This document shows, one piece after another, positions 1 through 5,457 of a DNA stretch of 6,568 nt. The number at the start of each line of letters is the position of its first letter. Position 1 is the stretch's first letter. The position numbers and the translations under genes were made by a program. Source of the DNA: Ileibacterium sp. (GTDB taxonomy: Bacteria; Bacillota_I; Bacilli_A; Erysipelotrichales; Erysipelotrichaceae); assembly GCA_021443945.1 (NCBI GenBank), contig JABUSF010000016.1, positions 23,248 through 29,815 on the forward strand, written 5' to 3'. Below the pieces are notes generated by a model. It worked only from the letters and a program-made list of their open reading frames with translations, was not told where the DNA came from and made no database searches.

Positions 1-710
1 TCCTTTTCCCATTTGGACAGTTTGTATGGTCCATTGGCAAGCAGATCGTCTGGTGTCAGAGCATATTTGTCAGCTCCAACTTTGTTGTAGAATTCTTCGT
101 TGATTGGATAGAAGATCGGGAATGTTGTCAGCCATTCAAACAGAGCGTTTTTCTGATCCAGCTGAACTTCAAGCGTTTTGTCATCGATGGCTTTCATGCC
201 AAGACTCATATCAGAAACATCTTTGCCTTCTGTCATGGCATCCAGAATGGCCTGACCGTTTTTCACCTGGGCGCCCTGATCGCCGAACAGATAGGCATAT
301 TCGTTTTCGGCATCTTTTACGGCACGGTTCCATGCAAATACAAAATCGTTGGCAGTAACTGGAGTTCCGTTGTCCCAGTTGGCATCTCTGAGTTTGAATG
401 TCCAGGTTGTGCCGTCTTCATTTGGAGACCATTCTTCGGCAATGGCACCGATGATCTTATTGTCTTTATCTACTGTCAGCAGGCCTTCAATGGTGGCAGC
501 CTGCATTTCAAATGACATACCGTCTGTGGCTTTGGCGGTATCCATGGAAACAGCATCGTTTTCTTTGGAAAAGGATGCGGATTTTTTACCGCTGGCGTCG
601 GCGGTTGTGCTGCCGGAATCTGCTGCAGGTTCATTCGTTTTTGCCCCACCGCATCCAGTAATACTGAGTGCTACGGCAGCTGCGCAGGCGGCTGTTAAGA
701 ATTTTTTCAA
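1..710 (-). CDS. OppA-like ABC transporter substrate-binding lipoprotein (3' end off window)
   Basis: Extracellular solute-binding protein of the SBP_bac_5 (oligopeptide/OppA/DppA) family, expected to be lipid-anchored outside the membrane and to deliver ligand to an ABC permease. Seen: 236 codons before the window edge. Residues 1-20 form a lipoprotein signal peptide (MKKF, an Ala/Val/Leu core, then lipobox I-T-G-C with Cys20). Next comes a Gly/Ser/Ala/Thr-rich linker (about 21-47), then the family's N-terminal lobe with the AEEW...TTWTFKLRD signature and a following ANDFVFAWNRA segment (about 91-130) and ANGPYKLSKWE (about 225-235). The start is TTG at 708-710: AGGAGG lies 8 nt upstream, the signal peptide begins exactly there, and the nearby ATG is out of frame. 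Family members are usually about 530-600 residues, so more than half is missing. No permease genes are visible; the ligand is probably peptide, but some family members bind sugars, so substrate is open. Confidence 0.93.
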   Translation of the reverse strand, partial: MKKFLTAACAAAVALSITGCGGAKTNEPAADSGSTTADASGKKSASFSKENDAVSMDTAKATDGMSFEMQAATIEGLLTVDKDNKIIGAIAEEWSPNEDGTTWTFKLRDANWDNGTPVTANDFVFAWNRAVKDAENEYAYLFGDQGAQVKNGQAILDAMTEGKDVSDMSLGMKAIDDKTLEVQLDQKNALFEWLTTFPIFYPINEEFYNKVGADKYALTPDDLLANGPYKLSKWEK

Positions 711-718
711 AACATCTT

Positions 719-724
719 CCTCCT
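719..724 (-). promoter_or_regulatory. Shine-Dalgarno site deciding the TTG start of the OppA-like gene
   Basis: On the minus strand the sequence is AGGAGG, followed by 8 nt and then TTG. The only nearby ATG (inside AAGATGTT) leads directly to TGA, so this site supports TTG as the true start. Confidence 0.85.
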
Positions 725-760
725 TCAATGTGTGTACTCTGTGTGAACAGGTATACATGG

Positions 761-788
761 ATTATAACCACCTTAGAAAATGTTTCAA
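761..788 (-). promoter_or_regulatory. Sigma-A-type promoter for the OppA-like gene
   Basis: On the minus strand a TTGAAA -35 element (783-788) and a perfect TATAAT -10 element (761-766) are separated by 16 nt. Transcription would begin around 752-755, leaving a leader of about 45 nt before the TTG start. The preceding regulator gene ends in a terminator, so this gene appears to be transcribed on its own. A palindrome GAAAGCTTTC lies about 40 nt upstream of the -35 and could be an operator. Confidence 0.7.
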
Positions 789-823
789 TGCGTTTTCCGC
801 GATTTTACACCTGTTTTCAAATA

Positions 824-843
824 TTTTCGAAAGCTTTCAGAAA
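824..843. promoter_or_regulatory. Possible operator palindrome upstream of the OppA-like promoter
   Basis: A perfect 10-bp palindrome GAAAGCTTTC (829-838) is flanked after a 2-bp mismatch by matching TTT/AAA arms (824-826 and 841-843). It lies about 36-40 bp upstream of the -35 element of the OppA-like promoter, a position used by activators. It resembles half of a catabolite-responsive (cre) site but lacks the central CG spacing. No regulator can be named. Confidence 0.25.
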
Positions 844-958
844 GAATTAGTCAGAAGAATTGACAAAATCAACTAATCGGATGATGCGGAAATGAAAACA
901 GTCCCTCCAAAAAAGGGATCGAGAATAAAAGAGAATCATCGAATTCTGCAGATGATAT

Positions 959-989
959 AAAAAAAAGACCCGCTTTATGCTGAGCGGGT
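959..989 (-). terminator. Intrinsic terminator overlapping the stop codon of the first AraC-family gene
   Basis: On the minus strand a perfect 7-bp stem ACCCGCT/AGCGGGT (983-989 with 968-974) encloses an 8-nt loop. One C follows and then eight T's (959-966). The upstream arm encodes the last codons of the AraC-family protein, and the TAA stop (975-977) sits in the loop. This separates the regulator's transcript from the OppA-like gene downstream. Confidence 0.88.
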
Positions 990-2165
990 GCGTTTGGAAT
1001 CTCTCCATCCTGTTGGAGTGATTCCTGTTTGTTTTTTAAAAATGCGCGTGAAGTAGTTGATATCGGTAAATCCAACTTTAGAGGCAATTTCCGTTACGGA
1101 ACGGTCAGTTCTCTCCAGCATGGATTTGGCCATATCAATTCGGCGGCTGGCAATATAGTCTGTCAAGGTCTGACCAGTGCTTTTTTTGAACAGGCTGGAC
1201 AGGTAGCTTGGTGAAACGTGGCATTTGGCTGCCACAACATTCAAAGACAGAGGGGTATCAATATTCAGATTGATAAAGTTAATTGCATTTTGAATCAGCG
1301 GCGGATAGCTCTTCAAAGACTGAGAGTTGACCAGACCGCAGTATTCCCGGATCATCATCTGAGCCATTTGGTGTCCAAGATTTGGGTTGGACAGACCGGT
1401 TTCGATGGTGTCATACATATAGGAATAAAGTTTATATATATAAGCCGGATGAACATTGGCATTCGATACAGCAGATGAGAACAGAACATTGTATCTGTGA
1501 AGGTTTTTTCTCATCAGAGCAGCCGGTCCTTTTGAAAAGACGGCTTTCATATCCATTTCGGCCTGCTGTTCATACAGCTTCCATGCTTCCTGTGCGTTTC
1601 CGTAACGAACCTGATCGAGAAGTTCCTTTTCGAGACGGTTCTTTTCTTCCATGTACTGTTTGCTCACTTCAGAGCGGTTGAAGAATTCATCTTCAACAAG
1701 AGTCGTTTTTAAGGAATTTGGAATCAGCTCCACATCCTTGAGCATTAATGCATGTCCCCAGCAGCTCTGCAGTATAGACTGCAGGGCTCTCATAAATAAT
1801 GCGGCAGGGGGTTTATGTCCTACCACATAATCCTGAATATGTTTTGCGGCTTCCTGACCGCGAAGGGTGTGAACCCGGCTGGTCAGATCAATGGTCCATT
1901 CTTTATCAATCCATGGACCGGCCATCACGGCATGAGCAGTATTGGGCAGCCAGAAGATGGCAGCCTTGAGGCCAAATTCGTCTTCAAGAACCAGAATTGT
2001 ATTTTCATTGAGCTGAGGTTCCGCAAAATTCTCCAGATCCCTGGGAAGAAGTGCGGTCAGTGAATTTTTGGATGAATTAAGACGTTCACGGTCCAGCCCG
2101 TCAAAATAGGAAATATCAGCGGACTGGCACAGAGCATGGAGAATACTGGATAAATCGACTTCCAA
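975..2165 (-). CDS. AraC-family transcriptional regulator with a long unrecognised N-terminal region
   Basis: DNA-binding transcription regulator of 396 residues. Seen: the C-terminal 110 residues carry the two helix-turn-helix motifs of the AraC/XylS family. The first is about 306-328 (LSLNVVAAKCHVSPSYLSSLFKK). The second is about 356-378 (SVTEIASKVGFTDINYFTRIFKK), followed by the family-typical TGITP. Residues 1-285 contain no cupin signature of the usual sugar sensors. A charged helical stretch (about 168-202, EEKNRLEKELLDQ and following) may be a coiled coil or linker. The protein has no signal peptide or membrane segment, so it should be cytoplasmic. The start is TTG at 2163-2165, chosen because AGGAGG precedes it by 7 nt and no good ATG competes. 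It is divergent from the GH2-like gene at 2430, its likely target, and ends in its own terminator. Ligand unknown. Confidence 0.9.
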   Translation of the reverse strand: MEVDLSSILHALCQSADISYFDGLDRERLNSSKNSLTALLPRDLENFAEPQLNENTILVLEDEFGLKAAIFWLPNTAHAVMAGPWIDKEWTIDLTSRVHTLRGQEAAKHIQDYVVGHKPPAALFMRALQSILQSCWGHALMLKDVELIPNSLKTTLVEDEFFNRSEVSKQYMEEKNRLEKELLDQVRYGNAQEAWKLYEQQAEMDMKAVFSKGPAALMRKNLHRYNVLFSSAVSNANVHPAYIYKLYSYMYDTIETGLSNPNLGHQMAQMMIREYCGLVNSQSLKSYPPLIQNAINFINLNIDTPLSLNVVAAKCHVSPSYLSSLFKKSTGQTLTDYIASRRIDMAKSMLERTDRSVTEIASKVGFTDINYFTRIFKKQTGITPTGWRDSKRTRSA

Positions 2166-2172
2166 GCAGTCT

Positions 2173-2178
2173 CCTCCT
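2173..2178 (-). promoter_or_regulatory. Shine-Dalgarno site deciding the TTG start of the first AraC-family gene
   Basis: The minus strand reads AAAGGAGGAG here, with 7 nt from the AGGAGG core to TTG at 2163-2165. This nearly ideal site supports the non-ATG start. Confidence 0.82.
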
Positions 2179-2186
2179 TTCTTGTC

Positions 2187-2209
2187 AGTACTTTATTTTT
2201 ATTAGTACT
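2187..2209. promoter_or_regulatory. Paired AGTACT palindromes in the leader/promoter region of the first AraC-family gene
   Basis: Two AGTACT hexamers, each self-complementary, flank an 11-bp AT-only spacer. They can act as two half-sites for a dimer or pair as a 6-bp hairpin in RNA. On the minus strand a TTGAAC-like -35 and TAATAA-like -10 with 15-nt spacing would place the pair across the -10 region. That is a plausible autoregulatory operator, but the promoter match is weak. Confidence 0.3.
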
Positions 2210-2429
2210 TTTTTTTACAGTTCAAACATATCAGCCAAAGCACATTTCGACCATTCAATTGATTGCTTGTTTCTCCCATATTTATGCTGGAAATTACCTT
2301 ATTGATATGTGAATACGGCTTAAAAATGGTGGTTTCAAAAAGTTGTGCGGTCAATTCGAAATATTATTCTTTGAAATAAAATAAAAAGTTTCAGAATACA
2401 TCACATAAAGAAAGTGAGGTGAATCGATC

Positions 2430-3254
2430 ATGGAGTTTTCCAAAGTCCATCCTGTTTACACCCCGATGCGTCTTAGCTGGCCTCTGAACGGCAAGTGGAA
2501 ATTCAGAATTGATCCTCAAAAGTGCGGTGAAGAAAGCGGTTGGGCTGACAAGCTGCCTGACGGGCTCTCTGTACAGGTTCCTTTCTGCTGGAAAAAACAG
2601 TTCAAGGATCTTCTTGTTTCCCAGACCTGTTCCGACTGGTGGCTGGAAAAAGAATTTTTTATCCCGGAATTTCTCGCAGGACGTCAAATCAATCTTCATT
2701 TTGAAGATCTGCATCAGGATGTCTGCATTTATATAAATGGAGTGAAGACCGTTCTTCACGAGGGGTACAGCAGTCACTTCGTTCTGCCGGTCAAGGACAT
2801 CGTTCAGTATGGTTCTCAGAATCTGCTGACCCTGAAAATGATGCCCTGCAGCCAGCCGAGAGAAAGCTATGCGACCAGCTTTATGGATGACACCCCCCAG
2901 AAAATCAAACAATCTGCTGACTGTGAGATGCAGGGGCTGGAAGGAAGCATCTGGGTATCGACTGCGGATGGCAGCGTAATCGAAGATGCAGCCCTTCTGT
3001 ATAACAAAGACACGGTGTTGTATGATATCAAGATTCCTGAAATGTGTACAGCTGAGGTGACATTAAGTACGCTGTCCGGACGAATTGTATACACTTCCAC
3101 CCAAGTTATGGGTCAGATTCCTGTCATCGCCGGATATGATGCGGCTCGTCATCTGCAGGCTGTATTCCAAGTCTCTCTTTACTGCAATGGCCGTAAATGT
3201 GATGAGTATGTACGAAAAATTAATATTATAAAAGCAGATCAATCATCTTACTGA
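2430..3254 (+). CDS. Stand-alone GH2-like sugar-binding/beta-sandwich protein without catalytic domain
   Basis: This protein of 274 residues resembles only the N-terminal part of glycoside hydrolase family 2 enzymes (beta-glucuronidase/beta-galactosidase). Residues about 17-136 match the jelly-roll sugar-binding domain: LNGKWKFRIDP near 19-29, a WWLEKEFFIP strand near 70-79, and the characteristic IYINGVKTVLHEGY near 100-113. About 169-176 (GLEGSIWV) corresponds to the GIWRPVW-type junction, and 183-266 looks like the following immunoglobulin-like domain. The TIM barrel with the acid/base and nucleophile glutamates is absent, so hydrolysis is not expected. There is no signal peptide, so it is probably cytoplasmic. 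The protein has nine cysteines. The ATG is preceded by a GTGAGGTG site about 9 nt away. It has an intact frame, its own terminator and a divergent AraC regulator, which argue against a fresh truncation. Function unknown; sugar sensing or an accessory role is only a guess. Confidence 0.82.
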   Translation: MEFSKVHPVYTPMRLSWPLNGKWKFRIDPQKCGEESGWADKLPDGLSVQVPFCWKKQFKDLLVSQTCSDWWLEKEFFIPEFLAGRQINLHFEDLHQDVCIYINGVKTVLHEGYSSHFVLPVKDIVQYGSQNLLTLKMMPCSQPRESYATSFMDDTPQKIKQSADCEMQGLEGSIWVSTADGSVIEDAALLYNKDTVLYDIKIPEMCTAEVTLSTLSGRIVYTSTQVMGQIPVIAGYDAARHLQAVFQVSLYCNGRKCDEYVRKINIIKADQSSY

Positions 3255-3265
3255 TCTGCTTTTTT
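3231..3265. terminator. Bidirectional terminator shared by the converging GH2-like and cupin-AraC genes
   Basis: An 11-bp perfect stem (3231-3241 with 3252-3262, AAAGCAGATCA/TGATCTGCTTT) has a 10-nt loop and ends rightward in TTTTTT (3260-3265). Leftward, on the minus strand, the stem is followed by TTTATAATATT, a poorer T-tract. The TGA of the GH2-like gene (3252-3254) lies in the stem, and the TAA of the regulator (3248-3250 on the minus strand) lies in the loop. Confidence 0.88.
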
Positions 3266-4171
3266 GGTTTGAATCGATTCTGAAGCAGCAGGGGCATGCT
3301 TCTCGAACTCTTCCCGGAACTGCTTTGGAGACATTCCGTATTCGTTTTTAAAAGCCCGGTAGAAGGAAGAATAATCTTTGAATCCGAAATTCGCATAAAC
3401 AGAGGTGATCTCCTGCGTACTGAGAATGGCTGCGGAAGCACCCTTCAGCCGTTTCTTCAAAATATACTGGTATAAGGAAATGCCCATATTCTCCTTGAAG
3501 ACGTGGGAGAGATGATATTTCGAAACGAAAAAATTGTCTGCAATATAGTCCAGACAGAGATCCTCTTCCAGGTGCCGGTCGATAAAATCGAGAACATTGG
3601 CAAAAAGAGGCTTTTCAAGCTCCGTCAAATTCTGTTCCATATTGTGAATTTTGCGGGATAAAACAAGAAACAATCCCACAATTTGATTGAAGATCATTTC
3701 ATCTTTTCCATAGCGGTCCATGAGCTTCTCTTCCACAATTTCCAAAAGACGGCTCTGCAGAGAATTGAACTCAAACAAATCAAAGAAATACAGGTAAACG
3801 GGCTCATTGCTTTTGGCGGTGGAAAAAGCGGGAGCACAGTGAGGGGAGACATCCATGATCTTTCGGGCGTAATGTTTCGAGACCCAGAAAACAAATCTCT
3901 GGTACGGAATATCATTGTCAACAATGGTAATTTGGTGTCTAACGCCTGGAGGAATCACGGCCATATGGCCTTTTTTTATGTTGTATTCCTGTCCGTTTAC
4001 CGTTAATACGGCGTGGCCGGCCAGGAAAAAGTAAAACTCGTAGTAGTTGTGGGAATGGTCAGGAACGGAGTCCATGGAGGGGTCTTTGTAATAGTAAATT
4101 TCAAAGTCGGGTTCCAGCATGAACTGGCGCTGCACAAAGGGGGATCTTAAGTCTCTTTTCATAGAAACCAT
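3248..4171 (-). CDS. Cupin-containing AraC-family transcriptional regulator, divergent from uxuAB
   Basis: Cytoplasmic regulator, 307 residues from the chosen ATG. Residues about 20-85 form an AraC-type cupin: DHSHNYYEFYFFLAG at 38-52 supplies the usual His/His/Glu pattern (H39, H41, E45), and GHMAVIPPGVRHQI at 68-81 is the second cupin box. Residues about 190-290 are the AraC DNA-binding domain, with helix-turn-helix motifs near 205-227 and 253-275, ending in GMSPKQFRE. The start is uncertain: ATG at 4169-4171, ATG at 4160-4162, or TTG at 4208-4210 are all in frame. None has a clear Shine-Dalgarno site, and an in-frame TAG lies just upstream of the TTG. The gene diverges from uxuA with about 118 bp between starts, so hexuronate-responsive control of uxuAB and itself is the likely job (inference). 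Its 3' end overlaps the converging GH2-like gene by 7 bp. Confidence 0.9.
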   Translation of the reverse strand: MVSMKRDLRSPFVQRQFMLEPDFEIYYYKDPSMDSVPDHSHNYYEFYFFLAGHAVLTVNGQEYNIKKGHMAVIPPGVRHQITIVDNDIPYQRFVFWVSKHYARKIMDVSPHCAPAFSTAKSNEPVYLYFFDLFEFNSLQSRLLEIVEEKLMDRYGKDEMIFNQIVGLFLVLSRKIHNMEQNLTELEKPLFANVLDFIDRHLEEDLCLDYIADNFFVSKYHLSHVFKENMGISLYQYILKKRLKGASAAILSTQEITSVYANFGFKDYSSFYRAFKNEYGMSPKQFREEFEKHAPAASESIQTKKADQ

Positions 4172-4180
4172 TGTAGAAAG

Positions 4181-4201
4181 ATACTGCAAGATTTGCAATA
4201 T
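4181..4201. promoter_or_regulatory. Inverted repeat in the regulator-uxuA divergent region (candidate operator)
   Basis: Imperfect 21-bp dyad: ATA, mismatch, TGCAA, three-base centre GAT, TTGCA, mismatch, TAT. It sits just upstream of the ATG proposed for the cupin-AraC gene, and would fit a site for autoregulation or for activation of uxuA. The binding protein is not known. Confidence 0.4.
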
Positions 4202-4206
4202 ATGGC

Positions 4207-4227
4207 TCAAGTATCGCTATATCTTGA
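4207..4227. promoter_or_regulatory. Second inverted repeat, TCAAG-N11-CTTGA, upstream of uxuA
   Basis: Five-base arms TCAAG (4207-4211) and CTTGA (4223-4227) are separated by 11 bp, so their centres are about 1.5 helical turns apart. The right arm overlaps the expected -35 zone of the best uxuA -10 element (4243-4248). AraC-family class II activators bind in that position. Confidence 0.35.
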
Positions 4228-4248
4228 AAACGCTCTCCCCCATATACT
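4224..4248 (+). promoter_or_regulatory. Weak, probably activator-dependent promoter for uxuA
   Basis: TATACT at 4243-4248 is a good -10 element, but the nearest -35-like word, TTGAAA at 4224-4229, is only 13 nt away. At 17-nt spacing the hexamer is a poor TATCTT. A good -10 with a defective -35 is typical of promoters that need an activator. The match is suggestive only. Confidence 0.35.
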
Positions 4249-4271
4249 TTTGGAGTAAAACAACTTGTCTT

Positions 4272-4278
4272 AAGGAGG
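4272..4278 (+). promoter_or_regulatory. Shine-Dalgarno site fixing the uxuA start
   Basis: AAGGAGG lies 11 nt before ATG at 4290-4292. The open frame extends upstream to 4119 but has no site there and would overlap the divergent regulator, so 4290 is chosen. Confidence 0.85.
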
Positions 4279-4289
4279 ACAGCTATTTT

Positions 4290-5363
4290 ATGGAAATGAC
4301 ATTGCGCTGGTATGGCCCAGGACATGACACTGTAACTCTGGAACAGATCCGTCAAATCCCTGGTGTCACAGGAGTAATTACAACTTTATATGATAAACAA
4401 GCTGGGGAGCTTTGGACCCGTGAAGAAATCCGCGAACTGAAAAAAGTCGTGGAAGATGCCGGACTGAAAATTGCCGGAATTGAATCTGTCAACGTGGCAG
4501 ATGAGATCAAATATGCAGGTCCAAACCGCGATCAGCTGATTGACAACTATATTGAAACACTCAGAAACCTTGGTGAAGAAGGCATTCACATGGTTTGCTA
4601 CAACTTTATGCCTGTATTTGACTGGACCCGTACAGAACTGGCCCGCAAAAGACCGGATGGATCTACCGTTCTGGCTTACTCCAAAGAAGCCGTAGACAAA
4701 ATTAATCCGGAAGATATGTTCGCTACCATCGGTAAGGAAATGAACGGAACTGTTATGCCAGGATGGGAACCTGAAAGAATGGCAACTGTTAAGGAACTGT
4801 TCGAAAAATACAAAGATGTAGATGAAGAAACACTGCGCAGCAACCTCATCTACTTCCTGGAAAAAATCATGCCGGTTTGTGATGAATACGACATCAACAT
4901 GGCGATTCATCCAGATGATCCAGCATGGCCAATCTTCGGTCTGCCAAGAATCATTACCTCTAAGGAAAACATCCTGAAAGTGATGAAGGCCGTAGACAAT
5001 CCGCATAATGGTGTGACTTTCTGTGCAGGAAGCTATGGAACATCCCTGAAAAACGATCTGCCGGATATGATCCGTGCTCTGCCGGGAAGAATTCACTTCG
5101 CTCACGTCAGAAACCTGAAGTTCAACTCTCAGGACGACTTTGAAGAAGCTGCACATCTTTCCAGCGACGGAAACTTCGATATGTACGAAATCGTAAAAGC
5201 TCTCTACGAAATCGGCTTTGATGGTCCAATCCGTCCTGACCACGGGCGCATGATCTGGGGTGAAGTTGCTATGCCAGGTTATGGCCTGTACGACCGCGCT
5301 CTGGGTGCTACTTATATTAATGGTCTCTGGGAAGCCATTGAAAAAGCAGATAAAAGAGCCTAA
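4290..5363 (+). CDS. uxuA: Mannonate dehydratase UxuA
   Basis: Cytoplasmic enzyme that dehydrates D-mannonate to 2-keto-3-deoxy-D-gluconate in hexuronate degradation; family members need Mn2+ or Fe2+. Seen: 357 residues, the usual length of the Firmicutes form (the E. coli protein is near 394). The N-terminus MEMTLRWYGPGHDTVTLEQI is family-typical. Conserved metal and catalytic patterns follow: HPDDPAWPIFGLPRI at 207-221 (H207), FCAGSYG at 244-250 (C245), HFAHVRN at 269-275 (H272), RPDHGR at 315-320 (D317, H318), and the tyrosines of MPGYGLYDRALG (Y331, Y334). By pattern H207, C245, H272 and D317 are the metal ligands. All expected key residues are present, so the enzyme should be active. It is followed by uxuB in the same direction, with a 120-bp gap containing two hairpins. 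Confidence 0.96.
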   Translation: MEMTLRWYGPGHDTVTLEQIRQIPGVTGVITTLYDKQAGELWTREEIRELKKVVEDAGLKIAGIESVNVADEIKYAGPNRDQLIDNYIETLRNLGEEGIHMVCYNFMPVFDWTRTELARKRPDGSTVLAYSKEAVDKINPEDMFATIGKEMNGTVMPGWEPERMATVKELFEKYKDVDEETLRSNLIYFLEKIMPVCDEYDINMAIHPDDPAWPIFGLPRIITSKENILKVMKAVDNPHNGVTFCAGSYGTSLKNDLPDMIRALPGRIHFAHVRNLKFNSQDDFEEAAHLSSDGNFDMYEIVKALYEIGFDGPIRPDHGRMIWGEVAMPGYGLYDRALGATYINGLWEAIEKADKRA

Positions 5364-5398
5364 GCAGCTGCTTTCTATAAAAACAAAATGAAAAATCC

Positions 5399-5429
5399 TC
5401 AGCCTGAAGACTGCCGGTTTTCGGGCTGA
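5399..5429 (+). other. Strong hairpin between uxuA and uxuB
   Basis: A 14-bp stem (5399-5412 with 5416-5429, including three G-U pairs) closes a 3-nt GCC loop. No T-tract follows (TCTCTATAAAT), so it is not a standard intrinsic terminator. It may protect the 3' end of uxuA mRNA, mark a processing site, or cause partial termination. Confidence 0.65.
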
Positions 5430-5439
5430 TCTCTATAAA

Positions 5440-5457
5440 TGGGCTCAACAGAGCCCG
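5440..5457 (+). other. Second hairpin between uxuA and uxuB
   Basis: Perfect 6-bp GC-rich stem GGGCTC/GAGCCC (5441-5446 and 5451-5456) with an AACA loop, extendable by a T-G pair. It ends 9 nt before the GGAA of the weak uxuB ribosome binding site and has no T-tract, so a role in RNA stability or translation is more likely than termination. Confidence 0.6.

Larger units (their letters stand above)
2166..2429. other. AT-rich divergent intergenic region between the first AraC-family gene and the GH2-like gene
   Basis: This 264-bp gap must hold the promoters of both divergent genes. Apart from the AGTACT pair I see an 8-bp palindrome TCAATTGA (2255-2262), and ATTTCGA (2244-2250) with its inverted copy TCGAAAT (2356-2362). 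TCAATT occurs again at 2351-2356. No rightward promoter is convincing: AT-rich -10-like words such as TAAAAT (2377-2382) lack a matching -35, which would fit an activator-dependent promoter. No RNA gene or ORF with a ribosome binding site was seen. Confidence 0.5.

Noticed and set aside
349..876. 175-codon open frame on the plus strand opposite the OppA-like gene
   Set aside because: It is antisense to a clear lipoprotein gene, has low-complexity composition, shows no ribosome binding site, and runs into the promoter region; a shadow frame.
902..918. Hairpin TCCCT/AGGGA after the first AraC-family gene
   Set aside because: Only 5 bp with an A/T loop and a poor T-tract. The stronger terminator at 959-989 already explains the gene end, so I do not list it.
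2187..2220. Rightward intrinsic terminator made by the AGTACT pair and the following T-run
   Set aside because: The 6-bp AT-rich stem with an 11-nt loop is weak, and no rightward gene ends here; a regulatory reading fits better.
2391..2912. 173-codon minus-strand open frame opposite the GH2-like gene
   Set aside because: It is antisense to a gene with recognisable domains and has no ribosome binding site or domain signal of its own.
4119..4289. N-terminal extension of uxuA by 57 codons
   Set aside because: The extra residues do not resemble the family, would overlap the divergent regulator's coding sequence, and the strong AAGGAGG site points to 4290.
4386..5243. 285-codon minus-strand open frame opposite uxuA
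   Set aside because: It is a mirror of the uxuA codon pattern, rich in Phe, His and Cys as shadow frames are, with no start signal or recognisable domain.
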